Shown: positions 60,670-64,000 of the stretch, piece by piece
Position numbering within the stretch: position 1 is the first letter of the stretch
Layout: each line of letters opens with the position of its first letter
Source: Anticarsia gemmatalis
Lineage: Eukaryota > Arthropoda > Insecta > Lepidoptera > Erebidae
Direction of reading: 5' to 3'
DNA: 64,000 nucleotides
NCBI RefSeq assembly: GCF_050436995.1
Contig: NC_134754.1
Location: 9,603,001-9,667,000 of the forward strand
Program-made: the position numbers and the translations under genes
Notes under the pieces: model-generated
Seen by the model: the letters and a program-made list of their open reading frames with translations, nothing else
What the model was told of the DNA's origin: nothing
Databases searched by the model: none

Positions 60670-60840
60670 TTAAAAAGACAACTCCCGCACTAAAAATTGC
60701 TCTTGTGTCGCGGGGAGTTTTTCAAACATACAAACAACGGGCACAAAGTACAACCAGACCCGAAACATTTATATACAAATAATTGTTCTGTGTGATTCGA
60801 ACCCACGACCTCCCGACGCAATGATAGCGGCGTCAGAAAT
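60670..60840 (-). mobile_element. tRNA-derived SINE, minus strand
   Basis: Read on the minus strand it has ATTGCGTCGGGAGGTCG and a perfect B box GGTTCGAATCACAC. It continues with TGTTTCGGGTCTGGTTGTAC, TGTTTGTATGTTTGAAAAAC, GCGACACAAGAGCAATTTTT and AGTGCGGGAGTTGTC, and ends in an A-rich tail near 60670. The order of parts is that of a moth SINE that I recall, distinct from the other families here. Confidence 0.7.
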
Positions 60841-63800
60841 GTGACTTTACTTTATTTAGATACCTAAACAACCAAACCAATAACTAAATCCATATGAAGA
60901 ATTGAAAATCCTTCAACTATTATCATCCAAATAACATTACAAAAGTTCTCTACAAGAAAATCCTATATCATCTATACACTTTATTCATACCAAAATAGGC
61001 CTCTTAATCTTCGTCAGTACAAAGGTACAATCACCAACAATAAACGATGGCTGAATACGCAAAATAAAAGTCCGCGATAAAGGACCTCTTACTTATCTCC
61101 GATTTGCGGAAGATGCTTTTATACGCATTATATTTTTAGACTTGTGGTCAATGTATTTCTTGTGGAGATATTATTTGGGTATGAAAGGGAATTCGTCAAC
61201 TAAGAATATCTTTACAAACCATAGTTTGTTTAGGTTTTGATGATGTTTACAATATAGGGACGAACTACTATGTGTTTCGAGATTTGCATTTCAAGTATGT
61301 AAGCGGTATTTAGTTAGTAGTTTTATATAAATCACCAAAATTACAGTTATGGAGCGTGATAGAAGTATTTTCATATAAAAATAAACATCTTTTTTTCTTT
61401 TTTTTCTACTTTAAATATTATTTATCAAAAATATATAAAATAATGAGCCAAAAGATATGTCTGTTTACTTTTATCAAGATAAAAAGCTCTCATGATCTCC
61501 CCTCACTACATTACTCGTACCGCAACTAAAACCCGCATCAACAAAGGAGTGACGTCACAAAAGGAAAAACTCGTAAATCCACATTTATATTAACGTGTTC
61601 CCGTAATTAAAATCACAACGTTACTCTCATCGGCACGTGACGACCATACTGTTTAATGGCGGCAACACACGGATGTTTATGTCGATCTTTTATTATTTTT
61701 ACTAAAATTAAAACAACAATGGACAGGAATTTCGAATTTATTGAGGTTTCTGATGTAATGGGTTACGTGTTGCCAATTTATAATAAAGCAGAGTTAGATC
61801 AGATCGCTTGTTTTATGGTTGTGATGCTTTACGCAACGTTCTGTAATTGCAAATACTTAACTCGCTACACTGAGATGAAATTATCATGTGAGTGTTTGCA
61901 TAGAGGAATTTACATAGAAGCAAGTACTAACAACAATCGTAGAATGACAATTCAGTTACGAAAATAGAGATTTTATAGGAGACATTAATTTTCAATTAGA
62001 TTCTGGTTGCAATTGAGTCATTAGAGGTTTTCTATCATTGATTTCCACAAACACTCCTTCATTTAGATTTCCAAATGACTCTATTAAATTCAACACAAAC
62101 ATAATTGAAGCAAAAAAGCAATAAACGTGCACAAATCTATTTATAAACACTTCACCTGTCAAATAACACGACAAAAGGCTTTATTGCAATTTCGTTCCCT
62201 ATAGCTGCGAAAAAAATCGTTTATTTTTTAACAAGCCCCGCATGCGATACAAACATTACTTTCACCATTTCCATGAAGACTACAAGCTATATTAGAATAA
62301 ACTGCTTTAAAATAGTCGGGAAATAATGACTTTATTAAGTTAAAAACGACATACAAAACTTGATTATATTAAACGTTGAAATGTTGTAATCTAATTTGCA
62401 ACAATTAACTAGTCGAGTCGTGAGTGCTTGGACACTCAACTGCGCATGTTGAAGTGCTGGTTATGTATTTGATATAAATTGTCACTTGCTTTGTGTATAC
62501 GAGTACGAAGTCATAGCTTGGTTAGTTACAGAGGTAAGTGCGGTCATAGTAAAGCTTACTAGCAGCACGGAAACCAAACAAACGAAAGTTTGAGTAGTCA
62601 CAGTCACACATGCATCGTAACGAACTTGCACCTGTCAGCATTTGAGATAACTCTTGGAAATGCGTGTATAAAATACTTTAGAATAGTCTTAGTGTATAAT
62701 ATGATTTATGTATGTATATGCAATCTTATTTAGCAGTGTAGAAGTGACGTTCAATTTCGTTATTGCGTTTTTATCATTTATTCATATAATATACAATATA
62801 CAAACCACAGACAATATTATTGCATACAACGTCTTATAGTCTGACTAGGAGTGGCTTATAAGTTGCCAGGATAATAGTGAGACAAAATCTTGGAAGTACA
62901 ATTTAATAGGACTTCAACAGTAAAGAAGTAAATACTATTTTCGATGACTGTACAAACTGATTTAAGGAATACTGCAATCACTACCATGGTATATAATACT
63001 GGTAATGTGCATCTACTTATGTATTTTATTAAGGAATTTAAAATCCATTATATTTTATATGGAAACGATTTCAAATACGCCAAGCTTCATAGAAAGATTA
63101 TAATTTGTAGGATCTCCGACATATTTTCAACACCTCGTTGATATAATCTGCATGAATCTGAAGTGTGCCCAAGGGTGCCGTTAACTTTCGCAGGGCCTAA
63201 TGTTACGTGAGGTCATTAAAATCAAATATGACGGACGATAACGGCATATCAAATAAGTTGTTATTAATATTTGCATAGTTTCAGTTTCAAAATATTTTAC
63301 TAAGTACAAATCAGTACCTTCTAAAAGTTTATATTTAATGTTTTTAACTTTAGTTAGTATTACAAAGAAAAAAGTAGTTTTATGCTGATATGCCTATACG
63401 ACCATACGACACGACACGGTTTAACCAATGAAAATTAAATCAGGCATACATACTAGTTACGAATATTTTCATGACTTATAACTCAAAAAGTATTAAATTC
63501 AAAGATCAAAAGATCTTAACAAAAATAAAGGCAAGGAAGCTAAGGACCTTCAATCTCCTTGAACGGTGACCTATCAAAAGATTCACTGATCCCGAAATAG
63601 CTGAACATAAGTTCCACGTCGTTGGATCACACTGAACAGAGAGCAATAAGGCAATAACCGCAAAGGTTATATGCAATAACGAGCGTTGAATCGACCGCCG
63701 AGAATTGCCGAAGTGGCCCGAATCCGCTTGACACCGATACCGGTTTCATCTGGTTTCAACTGCTTTCGAAGTAAAAACGTCTGTATTGATGAGTTTGCAG

Positions 63801-63879
63801 GGTTTTGTTTGAAAGAGGTTAATTTTCCGTAAAGCTTTCTTGACACAAAGTCTCTTAAGTCTTTTTAACATACAATAAA
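60841..63879. other. 3-kb stretch, no gene supported
   Basis: A 103-codon forward frame (61656-61967) starts with ATGGCGGCA near a TGACGTCA motif (61551-61558), but its translation has no recognisable domain and the region lacks a splice structure. A TATA-like TATAAAT (62473) precedes a strong donor CAGAG/GTAAGTG (62534). A GC-richer patch lies at 63560-63770. No repeat copies were matched. Confidence 0.35.
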
Positions 63880-64000
63880 TAATAATAATAATAAATATTA
63901 TGGGACAACTCACACACGGTCATTTGATTCCAAACTAAGCAGAGCTTGTACTATGGTAACCAAATAACTGATAAACATACTTATATACTTCTAAATACAT
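63880..64000 (-). mobile_element. SINE tail at window edge, minus strand
   Basis: An AAT-type microsatellite at 63877-63900 is followed by GGGACAACTCACACACGGTC, GATTCCAAACTAAGCAGAGC and GGTAACCAAATAACTGATAA. This is the reverse of the SINE tail at 29645-29720 and 33119-33203. The head would lie beyond the right edge of the window. Confidence 0.75.

Noticed and set aside
61656..61967. 103-codon forward frame with a fair start context
   Set aside because: The start resembles a Kozak context and a TGACGTCA motif lies 100 bp upstream, but the protein has no recognisable feature and no intron-exon structure. Transcript data would be decisive.

Overview
This is an AT-rich eukaryotic nuclear window that reads as intergenic or deep-intronic DNA from a moth or butterfly (Lepidoptera). 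The assignment rests on repeats that I recognise from lepidopteran genomes by memory, not by search. They are: tRNA-headed SINEs; a repeat running from ACTAGCTGACCCGCGCAACT to an ATTAGTATAGAT tail (two copies); a roughly 250-bp element bounded by GTTCCGTAC and GGAACCCT; and fragments of LINE-like 3' ends. No protein-coding gene can be supported. The longest open frame is 121 codons, and none shows a domain, codon bias or exon structure that I trust. There are no operons, CRISPR arrays or bacterial features.

The only canonical gene is a 73-nt tRNA-Val(AAC) at 15097-15169, with internal A and B boxes and a T-run terminator. The best protein-coding relic is an internally deleted piggyBac-type DNA transposon at 40412-41387. 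It is flanked by TTAA and has 17-bp terminal repeats plus asymmetrically spaced internal repeats. Remnants of the acidic N-terminus and the cysteine-rich C-terminus survive in one frame broken by stops. A candidate TATA-less promoter lies at 34532-34565, with an Inr and a DPE at the exact +28 spacing. It is followed by an ATG-free leader and a splice donor, and could be a remote first exon reading rightward.

Layout. 1-5 kb: scrambled MITE copies around a CpG-dense stretch, then a Tc1/mariner-like MITE. 5-15 kb: sparse unique DNA with SINEs and GC-richer islands. 15-19 kb: the tRNA, a striking 45-bp fold-back, SINE and MITE copies. 20-32 kb: a CTACG-rich hairpin, a 16-bp minisatellite, two RTE-like tails, SINEs and hairpins. 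33-42 kb: an intact MITE, the promoter candidate, GC-richer islands, the piggyBac relic and a 250-bp repeat. 43-54 kb: a near full-length SINE and truncated relatives, MITE copies and LINE-like tails. 54-64 kb: mostly unstructured AT-rich DNA with small hairpins, one SINE on the minus strand and another SINE tail at the right edge.

No genes here can be said to work together. The biology visible is layered transposon activity, one tRNA gene and possible long-range regulatory DNA. Repeat families were judged by eye against other copies in this window and against recollection of lepidopteran repeats, and no search was run.
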